Shown here one piece after another: positions 30,370-43,069 of a DNA stretch of 64,000 nt (position 1 is its first letter; the number at the start of each line of letters is the position of its first letter). The notes under the pieces were generated by a model. The model saw only the letters and a program-made list of their open reading frames with translations. It did no database searches and was not told where the DNA came from. Source of the DNA: Tulasnella sp. 424 (Eukaryota > Basidiomycota > Agaricomycetes > Cantharellales > Tulasnellaceae). The stretch spans positions 62,001-126,000 of the forward strand of contig WSUB01000073.1 in NCBI GenBank assembly GCA_019633425.1. Direction: 5' to 3'. The translations under genes and the position numbers were made by a program.

Positions 30370-31998
30370 TCATCCAAACACAAGTCTCTCTCTCGCATCC
30401 TCCCAGACAATAGCTAGCATCCCCGCTCGGTGCTCCTCGAGGTCGGGGACGTTAAGGAGATCGTGCCAACGAACCTTCACCGACTTCATTCCATGCCGGA
30501 GAGCCACTAGTTTCTCAGCATCCTCAATGGCCGCATCACGAGGTAGCGAAATCTCCAAACCGCCGCGCATCAACCCCTCTCCGCGCACTTTTGATCGAGC
30601 CAGAGCTATTTTTGCCACTTCTTTCCCCGACCACTGTCGACCAGATATGCAGACTGAGCGGAGGGCAGGGAGAATCGTCCCGCTTTCGCGATCTAAGATG
30701 AAAACAAGAAATGAAGTCGCTGTATGAAACCGCCCACAGTCCAGTTCAATCTGTGAGACGGATGTCCAAGATCCGAATGCGTTACGGCCTGCGTTGGAGA
30801 AGAATCTGCTCCCTATGATCGTGACTTTAATGCCCTTCGGCGGTTCGGCCCCTGCTTGCGACAACTCCTTTGCCCAGTCCAGTGCGAGATCGAAGCGAAT
30901 ATCGTCGACCCGAACGTCCAGGCGTTTCCTGGAAGTTGGTTTTCCAATTAACTGCGACCTCCCGCCAATGCAACGCCATGAAACTTGCTCTCCAGGGCCG
31001 AAAGAGGCTGTCGACTCCTCGATTTCTCCCGAAATGGGTTTGATGAGGTCACGAAGTAGGAACGTAACAGTATCGAGAAGGTCCGGATCCTGGTTGTTTG
31101 CAGGGTCTGCGGTTAGGTCGACCTCAAAGTTGCTACAGTTGGGGACTTGGAGCCGAGAGAGCACAGGCCCTGTCCCTGATCCGACCGGATGTAGGACACG
31201 CATAAGGTGCAGATGTGGGAGGTGAACGAGAGGGTAATGGGCAGCAGTGGGCGCCGCCTGGACATGAACATAGTTCAAATCGAGCGTCTTCAACCCAGGA
31301 CTATTCTGAAGGAAGTCCAGCAGATGACTGGCGGTAAGGCCATTATCCCTTAAATCCCACAGCACGAGATATTGTAATCCTTCGAACTTCACGGAGTTCC
31401 ATGGTAAATTGACCCTGAAGAGTTTGACTCCGCCGTCCACGGTTACTGGGCTTGTTAACTGCATAATACTTGATTCGAAATAGGTGTCACATGGTAACGC
31501 CATGTTCATTTGGTTTAATACCGAGGGTAGATGAGAAGCGAGCGAGGATAGGGTATCGACGGCTGGTACATGCCACATGATGGACATGCAGCGATGGAGA
31601 TACGGCGCGACGAGTTGGTAGAATGTGGTTGGGGTAGTGCCCTCTGCGTATGGTCGGTGAGGATGGTGTTTGAAGAAGTTCGCATGGAGCACCAAGCTAC
31701 ATGATCCCGAGCGCGAAATCGTTCTGAGGTTGACTTCATCAGGAACTGTCGAAGTTATGACGTTCCACAGGCTCGGGGATCCATCGACGGTGGCTTGCCA
31801 GATCCAGCACACACCTCGAAGGTGGTACAACGTCTTGATATACTCCCGAAAAGATCGAAAGCTGGCGTAGAGGTTCTCTAGTACCGGTAGAGTGTAAAAG
31901 ACGATGACGGATAGGAGCTCGTTGGGAAGTTCCTGGATGGGGGAAGTATCCCTGAGCGAGGGCTTCACTGCGTCGCAACCAGCAGGAGAGTCAGGCAT
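30370..31998 (-). CDS. F-box-like protein, tandem copy B, about 542 aa
   Basis: This is a single-exon paralog of copy A, starting MPDSPAGCDAVKP at 31998; codons upstream are open but lack an ATG. The F-box region reads IQELPNELLSVIVFYTLP. The central block (for example LASHLPSVLNQMNMALPCD and RLDVRVDDIRFDLAL) is nearly identical to copy A. From about residue 400 the two proteins diverge strongly, with only islands such as GGLEISLPRDAAI and the VFG terminus shared. This pattern of conserved core and fast C-terminus suggests a changing substrate surface, although relaxed constraint could look the same. Confidence 0.72.
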   Translation of the reverse strand: MPDSPAGCDAVKPSLRDTSPIQELPNELLSVIVFYTLPVLENLYASFRSFREYIKTLYHLRGVCWIWQATVDGSPSLWNVITSTVPDEVNLRTISRSGSCSLVLHANFFKHHPHRPYAEGTTPTTFYQLVAPYLHRCMSIMWHVPAVDTLSSLASHLPSVLNQMNMALPCDTYFESSIMQLTSPVTVDGGVKLFRVNLPWNSVKFEGLQYLVLWDLRDNGLTASHLLDFLQNSPGLKTLDLNYVHVQAAPTAAHYPLVHLPHLHLMRVLHPVGSGTGPVLSRLQVPNCSNFEVDLTADPANNQDPDLLDTVTFLLRDLIKPISGEIEESTASFGPGEQVSWRCIGGRSQLIGKPTSRKRLDVRVDDIRFDLALDWAKELSQAGAEPPKGIKVTIIGSRFFSNAGRNAFGSWTSVSQIELDCGRFHTATSFLVFILDRESGTILPALRSVCISGRQWSGKEVAKIALARSKVRGEGLMRGGLEISLPRDAAIEDAEKLVALRHGMKSVKVRWHDLLNVPDLEEHRAGMLAIVWEDARERLVFG

Positions 31999-32134
31999 CC
32001 CACTTTCCTTCAAGGGTCGGTCAGTTTTAGCGTTCTCCTATAGTTGAAGCTTGGGTTCACTCACCTCTTGGAGTTATGAGGACCGGCAACGCTCTGTCGT
32101 GGTTCCAGTCCAGACCACCAACTGCGGCGACTTC

Positions 32135-32801
32135 GGCCTTCCGAATTTACATAAATTAATCCACCAACACCATTAACCAATGACTGAATTGCATGTAGAC
32201 AACAGTGAGAAGCTGCTTACAATGAAGATGAGGGGAGGAATACAAAGACGACATCTATATAACACGCAATCGCGAGCAGACAGAGCCAGGCTGGGAGAGC
32301 GGAAGGCACTGAGCAGACTGAGCCGGGCACGATGGGAACCAAGAAGGACTCCAGCTAACCACCGGCAAGCTCCACGATCAACCTACACGCACACTCCAGG
32401 AACAAGAATGGACTCGAAATATCCACGATTCCTTTATCCAGATCCTTGCTTTTCTCCCTCGCAGCATCGTCATCTTCATCTTCAGCTGTGGCCTCTTCCG
32501 TCTCCGTTTAAGGAATGTTCTCCAGTGCCATTCGTATCGGAGGTGGAATTAGCACGAGATCTCTTGGGTCGAACGATCCGATTGAATTGCTTATCCGTAT
32601 TCAAGTCCGCTTTATAATATCCTTTGTTCCGGAAGTCAACCAAGTAGTTGGCGGCGTCGACTTGGTAGAGTTGAAGGTCCATTCGAACCTGCGCAACGCG
32701 GGGACCTTAGCAATCTCATCGTGAAGATAGCCACGAAAGGGGAACGGGAACGGAAGAACCGAGACGCACCACGACCTCTCTAATCCTGCACCTCGTCTCC
32801 A
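32135..32801 (-). pseudogene. Partial DNA-level copy of the SNF1 3' end, frameshifted
   Basis: This segment aligns along its length with 35567-36255, the last exon, the last intron and the 3' flank of SNF1. It still encodes MDLQLYQVDAANYLVDF and FNRIVRPKRSRANSTSD. Two bases are missing near 32,500 (CTTCCGTCTCC against CTTCCCCATCTCC). The frame then breaks after NGDGRGHS instead of continuing into the acidic tail. The last intron is kept, so it arose by DNA duplication, not from mRNA. It has no kinase domain and no promoter, and is presumably non-functional. Its left end abuts the 5' flank of F-box copy B at a short shared CTTCC. Confidence 0.85.
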
Positions 32802-33297
32802 AGCACGCTCGAAGGATCCCTTTGCTTTCCTTCCGGTCTTAAAATGGTTTATATAACGTGTCTCTAACCTAATTAATAAAACCCACACACCCCTGTCTTT
32901 TACTGGTCATTGTCTTTTACCGAACCGCCCAGGTGATGCTGTCATGTACCGGTCTAAGACCTGCCGGACACCTCTCACCACCCCTGCCGTCCGGTATTTC
33001 TTACTCCCTCCTCCAGTACCCAAAAAAACCAAATAGGTCTCATTAGGAGAGGTTATTGCAGAGCTCTATAAAAGCTCCGACGTTATCTGACGGACACTAC
33101 AAGGGAAACATCGAAATTTTGACAACCGGGGGAGGGGGACGATATACAGTCGCTATACACATCGCTGATACTAAAACCCCAATAAGCAAGATTAGGTCAG
33201 TGTAGTAGGTATAACCCTCGGGTTTCGTATGCCCTTTTATGATTAAAGATTCACCTCTGATTGGCTTGGTTCACGGTGGTTCTCGCTGGCAATGATT
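32802..33297. other. No supported gene
   Basis: AT-rich, with short mononucleotide runs and no open frame of note. It lies between the SNF1 tail copy and the stop codon of the nuclease-kinase gene. Confidence 0.45.
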
Positions 33298-35127
33298 TTA
33301 GGGAGTCATTCTGTCGAGGCCCAGCGCAAACTTCAGTTCTATCAGTTCCCCGCACCGGGATTCTCCAAGACATTTGTGGGAGTTCGAAAGCCCAAAGTCG
33401 AGCACCATTAGATGACCCTTATCGTTCACGGCGATATTGCGAGGTGCAAGGTCTCCATGATAGATGCCGGAACAGTGCATCTGACAAACGGTATCGTACA
33501 GCTCCTTCCTGACTCGTGTCCAGGTTGCATCAATGATTTGTGTCTGCTTGAGAATCTTGGACCTAGACTCACCTTTGGTTCATGTTTAATATGACATATG
33601 ATTTCGGACTCGTCCCGCCATATTGTTGGATGATAAACGCATGTGGACGGGTTGTGCAGCCGGCGATTGAATAGACTCCGAAAAGGCCAGGAATCCTGGT
33701 TCCAGCCATGTGTCGGAGCTTTCTCCATGCAGCCAACTCCCGTTTGGCTTGGTCTTCGGGCACATACTTGACAATGAGGGGAATGGGAACGCCAGGCATA
33801 TGTGCATCGAATACGTTGTTTACGATTTCACGGTCGAGATGGATTTCGAAAGGAACCGACGGTAGCGAGGGTGGCGGAGTAAATATATCTGTCTGACAGA
33901 TTGAAGAGGAAAGGTTGGTTGATGGCAGAGTCGTGCCCCACACTGTCGCCTGTGGCCATCGAGCAGTGAACCATATGACCTCCCTGTATCGGGGTACACG
34001 CCAACGAACCGGCACGCTTTCCCGCTATGCAGAACACAATCGTTTAGCCTTTCATTCATTGTAAGGACAATGTTTACCGACCTCATCGAGTACCGCAGCC
34101 AGCGCAGTTTGATTCACACTGCTGGGCGCCCAGTACATTGTTGGCACTGGTGGAGCTCGTCCACTGCGAGTCGGTGTAGCTTCATGATCTGATTTCTCTT
34201 CCAACTCGTCGTCCTCGTCAGGGTCGGCCTCCTCAGGCTCGCCGTCCTCCTCAGACTCGTCGACTTCGAGAGTAGCACTCTCCGGCCCCTGGACCTCCGG
34301 TTTGACACCATTGTTCCAGACGAGTAGCATGATCCGGAGGATTATAGGGATGATTGGGGTTTCCGAGGAGCTAATCGACACGAGGTCCGACATTCGAAAG
34401 TGGTAGATGTCGCCCTCCACGCTATCGAGCCGGATAATAAAGAAATTCTGCATATCGACGACCATCCCATATATGACCTCTGTCCATCCACAGTAAGCTG
34501 AAAGCTACAGTAGATATGTTAGTATCAGCAACACTAGAGACCGGACCGCCTCACCTTGCTTAGTATGCTAGTTGACTCGGTGTTGTTTTCACGGAGGTCC
34601 AGGTTAATTCCTTCAGGATCGTCGGCTTCTTCGTAAAGCTGCGGAAAGTGCTTGCTTCCGCTGGTGGGATTCTTGTACTCAACGATTAGAGCGCACTGGC
34701 CGTCGACCTTGAAAACACGATCGGGTTTCACTCCATTGAAGAGCTCGAGGGTATTAATTGTGGGATTCCCGATTCCGAGGGCTTGGGCCAATTTGATCAC
34801 CGGCCGGGCGACATGCTCAAGAAACCGATCGGAAGCGTCACCTTTAGACCCAACGGCTGCAGGTGGGTCCATGTTTTCTATATAAGATTTCGCCCGTTTC
34901 AACAAAGCTGCGTCAATCCTGTGCGGGTGGGCCTCGACATAGGTATCGAGGTCGCCGACCAAGGGGGACAAGAGGTTAGGATCAAGGGTGATCCGGACCT
35001 CCGCCACCTCGACGGGTTTATTATCCCCTTTGTAGGAGCTGGTTGTGTTACCGCCAGGCGTTATGTCCGGAGTCGTCGGCCGGCTGTCGATTAGAAGTCG
35101 CTTCCATCTGTTGACAATGCGTTGCAT
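33298..35127 (-). CDS. PD-(D/E)XK nuclease-like domain fused to a short protein kinase, about 556 aa
   Basis: Four exons with all introns in phase 0 join to 557 codons: 34555-35127, 34082-34504, 33596-34024 and 33298-33543. The N-terminal part has a helix with FLEHVARPVIKLAQALG. It is followed by VKPDRVFKVDGQCALIVEYK, where D136, E150 and K152 fit the PD-(D/E)XK nuclease signature. A strongly acidic linker (EEDGEPEEADPDEDDELEE) separates it from a kinase-like part. That part has a candidate lysine (PLIVKYV, K418), HGDLAPRNIAV (D506) and LDFGLSNSH (D524), and stops about 30 residues later, as in short mushroom kinases of this type. Intron 3 uses a weak donor (GTCATA) because the strong GTGAGT nearby breaks the frame. 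Nuclease and kinase folds are inferred from motifs. Effector-like REase-kinase fusions are known in fungi, but a biological role here is unknown. The frame is open upstream to 35229, so another exon is possible. Confidence 0.68.
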
Positions 35128-35284
35128 TTTGAACTGGAGAGAGGCGATTGAGGTATTAAGGTGACGAAGTCGATAGGAGAGTTGGTTAGTCGTGAAGAGG
35201 ATGATATCACCGTGGGTGAAGAGCCACACTGATTAGTAGGTCTTCGACGCAGTTGGGGGGGGGCGTAGGACCCTAAGGTCTGAC

Positions 35285-35413
35285 AGAGGTTGGATCCGGG
35301 TAGGCCGGACCATATAAGGAAATTTAAGGGTCTGACTAACCATATAGAGTAATTTAAGGGTCTAGAAGTAGGACGAAGGTGGTGGTTTTGGTGGGTTTTA
35401 GGATCCAACCTCT
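35285..35413. repeat. Inverted-repeat element with internal direct repeats (MITE-like)
   Basis: Perfect 13-bp inverted repeats, AGAGGTTGGATCC at 35285-35297 and GGATCCAACCTCT at 35401-35413, enclose 103 bp. Inside are two copies of a 25-bp sequence, 35309-35333 and 35339-35363, spaced 30 bp apart (ACCATATAAGGAAATTTAAG and its variant). I see no clear target-site duplication. It could be a small non-autonomous element or a chance hairpin. The remaining 35128-35806 has no gene. From 35567 it is the 3' flank of SNF1, which is copied at 32135. Confidence 0.4.
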
Positions 35414-35806
35414 ACGAGGGCTTTCAGGGGCCCTGGCGTTCGGACGGCGAAGGAGAGAGTGAAGGTCGGAGGGGGGAGGGCTCGCCTCGCGCGGAGGGAT
35501 CCCGGGACCTGGCTGAGTTTGAAAAACCTAACTCTAAAATAATATTTCGACCTCAGTCGGCACCAAGGCCTTCCGGATTTACATAAATTAATCTTGTGAA
35601 CACAAGGCAAGATTTAGTTATGTAACCAATGACTGAATTGCATGTAGACAACAGTGAAAAGCTGTTTTACAACGAAGATGAGGGGAGGAATACAAAGACG
35701 ACATCTATATAACAAACGCAATCGCGAGCAGACAGAGCCAAGCTGGAAGAGCGGAAGGCACTGAGCAGACTGAGCCGGGCACGATGGAAACCAAGCACGA
35801 CTCCAG

Positions 35807-38149
<2,343 letters not shown>

Positions 38150-38880
38150 GGTTGCGGCGCTGAGATGTTGAAGCGAAGTTTCTGCAGTTAGTCGGTGAGA
38201 GAGGAGTAGGGTGGAAGAAGTGAGAGCAGTTTAGGTTGGAATTTCGCACCTCCACCGCACGTTTTCCTTGAGGCTCCCACAACAACTCATTTACCCCCTA
38301 TGGAAAATCCTCACTTGCGGACGCTCGAGAAGCAGGCAAACGATTTAACAAGAGGAGATGGTTTAATCTATCTACTACAGCGGAGTTCGCTCTTTGCGTT
38401 CGGAAGGTTTATCACTTTACATTTCCTTGCCAAGTCTCACATTTGGCTCCCGTCTCGGGTTTGAAGCTACGAACGAATGCTTGAGTGGCAGAGCAAGAAA
38501 GGAGCCTTTGGTGGAACATCAAACGAAGGGTGAATCTTGGGCAAGAATGGACAAAGCCCGTTAAAACCATCGCACCGGCCAATATCGTATCGTGCTAGAA
38601 GTGCACTCCACTTGCCTGTGATCTTTCCCCCAATCCAAAATTATTTTTAGCCACCATCCTCGCAATACAGCGCCTCGATGAAGTGACTCTGAATGACTAC
38701 ATAGTATACAGGTGAATTTCCAGCTGAAAGCTTCGCCCGTCATGATTCATCACACAAGTACTTAATATTCATTCCAGCTGCAGGTAAATCAGCACATGGA
38801 GATACGTTGCTACTATGATTCATATGCAACCCGTCATTCGGCTATGCAGTACATTCGGAAAGTTGTGAACAGCAATGGGG
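38150..38880. other. SNF1 promoter and 3' region of the kinase-TPR gene
   Basis: This 731-bp stretch holds the upstream region of SNF1 and the 3' flank of the kinase-TPR gene. I see no open frame with motifs and no convincing TATA box. Confidence 0.45.
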
Positions 38881-41800
38881 TTAAGAAGAATGGCTGGAGA
38901 CAAGCGAACGTACGCGACGAGCAAAGCGGGGCAGCCAACCTAGTAAGGTATCCTTCCGTCTAACAATCCTAATCATTTTCCGGATTTCTTCAAGAAGCCA
39001 AACACATTGGGAAAGGTCGTAGTCTAGACCGAGTTCACGGTAGATAGTACACGCTTCTTTGATGAATTGCTCTGCTTCGAGCAATCGTATCTGCCGACCT
39101 CGTAGCAATCCCAGGTCCCACAAGACGTCCGCCTTCACGTGCCTCCGCCCTAGACTTGAGCAGATCTCCATGGCCTCTATATAAGACAACTCCGCTTTGT
39201 CGTAGTCCCCTTGACCCCTATAAACGTTCCCCAGCGCCCCAACGGTCCTTGCTACGGCAGATTGGTTCCCAGTTTGGACATAGAGATCTCGGGCCTCCGA
39301 CAGCAGGTCGACAGCTTCAGAATATCTGCCCAACTGACGATAGATATCTCCTAACCCATAAACACAGTGCGCGACGCCCTGCCCGTCTTCCTCTTCGGCA
39401 AAAAGCTCCCGGGCCTCGACAAAAGATGCGTGAGCCTTGGCGTAATCATCCTGCCGTCGGTAGGTGTAACCCAGCCCACAGATACTGCTCGCCAAACCAC
39501 TGCGATTCCCTAATCGAGCGTAGGCATCTCTTGACTCGACGAGCAAGAACTCCGCCTTGTGACAGAGGCCCTCCTTATAATATATTGTGCCGAGTCCGTC
39601 ACTTGACTCTGCTATGCCAAGCTGGCTCCCAGTTCGACTGTACATAACTCGAGCCTCGGTGTAGCACGATTCGGCGTCTGTAAACCTTTCCTGGTTTAGG
39701 TATACTTTTCCCAATCCAAGAACCGAATGTGCAACACCAAGCTGGTTCCCGACGAGACTAAATATCTCTCTCGCTCGAGTGAAGAACTCCTCCGATTCCT
39801 CGTACTTGTTTTGCGCGCAAAACACGTCGCCCAGGCCGCGCATCGCATTTGCTATGCCTAATTGGTCTCCAATCTGATCATAAATCTTTCGTGCCTCCTT
39901 GAACAGAGCCTCAGCTCTGGAGTGGTCCCCCTGGAGACCATACACGTTGCCTAATTCGGTATTTGTGTTCGCGACGCCGCGCATTTGACCGACTACAGAG
40001 AAGATACCGTGCGCCTCCCTCAAACATGACTCGGCATTGGAATACTTTCCTTGGAGGCGATAAAAGTGACCAAGCTCAAGGCAGGCGTTCCCAAGTCCTG
40101 GTAGGTTTTCAAGTTGGTAGTACAGGTCTCGGGCCTCTTGGAGCAGTGACTCTCCTCGAGGATAGTGTCCCTGAGTCCTGAGTATCGCTCCGAGCTGCGC
40201 AGCTGTTTTTGCAACTCCAAATTGGTTACCAATTCGGGTGTAAATGGCGTGAGCGTTTGTGTAAAGCGGTTCAGCCTGGGAGAAATTGCTCTCCACGCCG
40301 GCGATCTCTGCTAGCCCAAAGACTGCGTTTGCAATTCCCAGGTCGTTCTTTGTACGGCTAGATATTTTAAGTGACTTGTTGAAGTCGTGTTTTGCCTCGC
40401 TCGATCTTCCGTGGCTGAAATGCATCCTGCCGGTAGCCTGGAGAAGCTCTACGGAGTAAGCTTGAGCGTTATCGCCCCTCCCACCAAGCGATGGCACGAC
40501 AGAAGTCTGGAATAATGCATCAGGAGAGTCATACATTAAGCTTCGTCGAGTTCGTACCATCCACCTGAGGTCCGTCCGACAACGCTCCGCTGCGGGGCGA
40601 CTCGAGGGAGAGGCACTCCAACACTCCGTCATAAGCGTGCACAGAGCTCGGACTTGAGCCATGTAAACGTGAGTATCAATTGAGGGAAGTCTTCCTTGAA
40701 TTACGCGCACTATAACGGCCGATCCGAGGCTCACTTCCTCAAAGGGGAAAGTACCGGTCATGACCTGTGCACAACCCACTTAGTAAGTGGTCATGTGATT
40801 GCAGACCGCATCAAAGATGTTTAAATTTACCTCCCAACAAACCCAGCCAAAAGCCCAGATATCACTTGCCAGGCTGGGAAGAGCTTCAGCGAGGAGCTCT
40901 GGGGCTGCCCATCGAAGACTCCAATCGGGGCCGCTTATGGTTATGAACGCGCCAGATTCATCAACCTCAGCCCGAAAGTTGCTCGATTCTTTGCTCTCTG
41001 GAGGGTTGTGTGGCTTTTCGTTCACTAAATTCGCGTGGGTCCTTTCGGAGGTCCCATCGGAGGCTTGCAGAATCCGGGCTGATCCAAAGTCGGTAATGAT
41101 CGCTCGATTCTCAGAGTTAACGAGCACGTTAAGCTGTGTAGTAGATTTTGTCAGTGACCCTCTTGGGGGATAAGATGGTTTGTCGGTTTACCGATTTGAG
41201 GTCACCATGACATATGGGAGGATTGCTGGAGTGAAGGTATTCGAGCCCAGATGCAACATCATCTATCTAAATCCCGCCCATCTGAGCCAATGTAAAAAGC
41301 CGAGGAACCGAGAACGGAACACTCACTAGCGAGATACGTTCTGGTATTTCCCAATTGGCCGAATGAATAAATTCCCGCAAATTGCCATTGGCTTCCCAGC
41401 GAAAGACCATCCATGCTATTCGTTCTTCCATATTATGGACGAATCCGATCAATTTGACGACGTTCTTATGGGAGAGCTTGACCAAAATGCCGAGCTCGTA
41501 CGCAAAAGACTAATTAGGATGTTAGTCTAAGGAGGAGCTAAAGTATTTATGAGTCAAGAACTTACTCCAAGAACTCGCCGGTCATCTGCTTTGTCTCCGA
41601 ACCTCACCTTTCTCACCGCAATGTGTTGAGGATCCTCGGACTCGGGCGATGGGCAAAATGTCGCAAGTTCGACATCCGCGTTACCACCTTTCTTAGAGAC
41701 TTTGTCGACGCTCGTCGACTTGATATCGCTTGGATCGACTCGATACGGAGATAGGGATCCGAATACTGCAAGCTAGGCGAGCGAGTATATATGAGCGAAT

Positions 41801-41926
41801 AGTTTCCGTTACCAAGAATGCACGACGACCGCTCGCGCTTACCGGAGCAATTTTGCCAGGAAAGGGGTCTTCATTGGGGGCTTCCTCGACTCGTTTTTGG
41901 ATCTCGCGTATATCGTAGGTATCCAT
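38881..41926 (-). CDS. Protein kinase with C-terminal TPR array, 911 aa
   Basis: Six exons sum to 912 codons: 41843-41926, 41566-41772, 41327-41509, 41192-41266, 40831-41133 and 38881-40764. The N-terminal half is a tyrosine-kinase-like domain: IAVRKVRF with a candidate lysine, LSHKNVVKLIGF, CHGDLKSLNVLV, ITDFGSARI, WAAPELL and SDIWAFGWVCWE. The glycine loop is degenerate (GGNADVELATF), and there is an insertion of about 40 residues after DFG. From about residue 400 the single last exon encodes about eleven tandem 40-residue repeats of kinesin-light-chain/Rapsyn-like TPR type, for example LGDVFCAQNKYEESEEFF. A scaffold-coupled signalling role is inferred. Kinase-TPR architectures recur in Agaricomycetes, but the function is not established. 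A TATA box lies 86 bp before the ATG. Confidence 0.85.
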
Positions 41927-42011
41927 GTGGTAATCACTTTCTGAATGATAAGGATCCCGGGTGACGTTAGGAATGCAGGGTAGATATGGTACAGTGGTGC
42001 TCGGTTCAGAT

Positions 42012-42020
42012 CCTTTTATA
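42012..42020 (-). promoter_or_regulatory. TATA box of the kinase-TPR gene
   Basis: TATAAAAGG on the minus strand lies 86 bp upstream of the start codon at 41926. Confidence 0.5.
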
Positions 42021-43069
42021 CGGAACCGGACCCGAGAAATACAAGAAACCCCTCGACAGGCTGAAGTGGCTTTGTGTTGTGGTTTGGGCGGCTATCGATG
42101 GCCCCTTGTCCCGCTGGTAATGATAACCTCCGCGCATTCCGAGTCTTGGCCTAATGCTCGGGCACACCCGACTGCGGTAACGTAGTCACGCGGCTCTGGA
42201 AGATGAAGGAGGCTAATCCTATTCGAACGCGAATTGCTTTGCATGCTCGGATGTCCGTGGTCACCACGACCTGAGCACAATAAGACGAGGCGCTGATTAT
42301 AACGGCCAGGGTCCATCAAGGAGGGTCGCGGTATGAAATATTGTGGCGCTTCGTGAGCTCCGTAAGGTTGAATCTGCTGTCATGGTAGAGGAGACATTGA
42401 ATGAATATGGGTCGGGCGGCTTACCGAAGGTCCGACGGTCTGGCGCCTGGCCGGGCTGCAGGTTACAACCGTTTTCCATCTACATCCATTGTCAGGACCA
42501 ACTAAGCGAACCTGAACTGAACCAACCGGTACCGACGTTCAATCAAGGTGCACCGGGATGGACTGTTATATAGGCTGTGCGGTATTCGATATAAAACAGA
42601 AAGCATTCTCGAGGAAAATTTCCATGGAAGGCTAAGGCTCGATAGGCTGAAGCACGAGGGAGTTCGGGTTGAAATACAAATTGGAATAATGTGCAATGGT
42701 GACACTAATGAAGTGACGATGGCCCTAAGAGCTGCTAATGTACAAACTGCGATAAGGGATAGTCTAGGTGCAAACATTGAAGGTGACGGCCGCAGGGCAA
42801 TGCGAAGAGCATGTCAAGCTTCAGTCTGCCGTGTATACAGGCGGCTGGGGCACCGACAAAGGAGGGATATAAGGTCCTTTAGCTGAAAATCAAACCAAAA
42901 CAAGTCAGAGACCTGGGGCGACCTCTTTTAGCCGACCGCTTGGCTCACGAGGTTCAGGAAGGGGTGTCTTCACCCATATGTGGTTCGACGGGAAACCAAC
43001 CTCATCGAAACCGAATCTCATCCCAACACCCTTGGAGGTAAGAGCGGATTAGATATGGTTGATTAGCGT
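42021..43069. other. No supported gene
   Basis: Short frames only. A 91-codon minus frame at 42502-42777 begins with a signal-like hydrophobic stretch (LSLIAVCTLAALRAIVTSL), and a 75-codon minus frame lies at 42092-42319. I could not join them into a gene. A TATATAAC sequence at about 42,566-42,573 (minus) hints at a promoter for a small gene here, perhaps a decayed secreted protein. Confidence 0.35.

Noticed and set aside
30182..30727. 181-codon plus ORF over the F-box copy B 3' end
   Set aside because: Antisense shadow of the F-box frame; the corresponding frame in copy A is not conserved as protein.
39156..39647. 163-codon plus ORF within the kinase-TPR gene
   Set aside because: Antisense shadow of the TPR repeats; arginine/proline-rich composition is typical of such shadows.
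42502..42777. Possible small secreted protein or hydrophobin
   Set aside because: A signal-like stretch exists, but the spaced cysteine-pair pattern of hydrophobins is absent and no intron model gives a sensible product.
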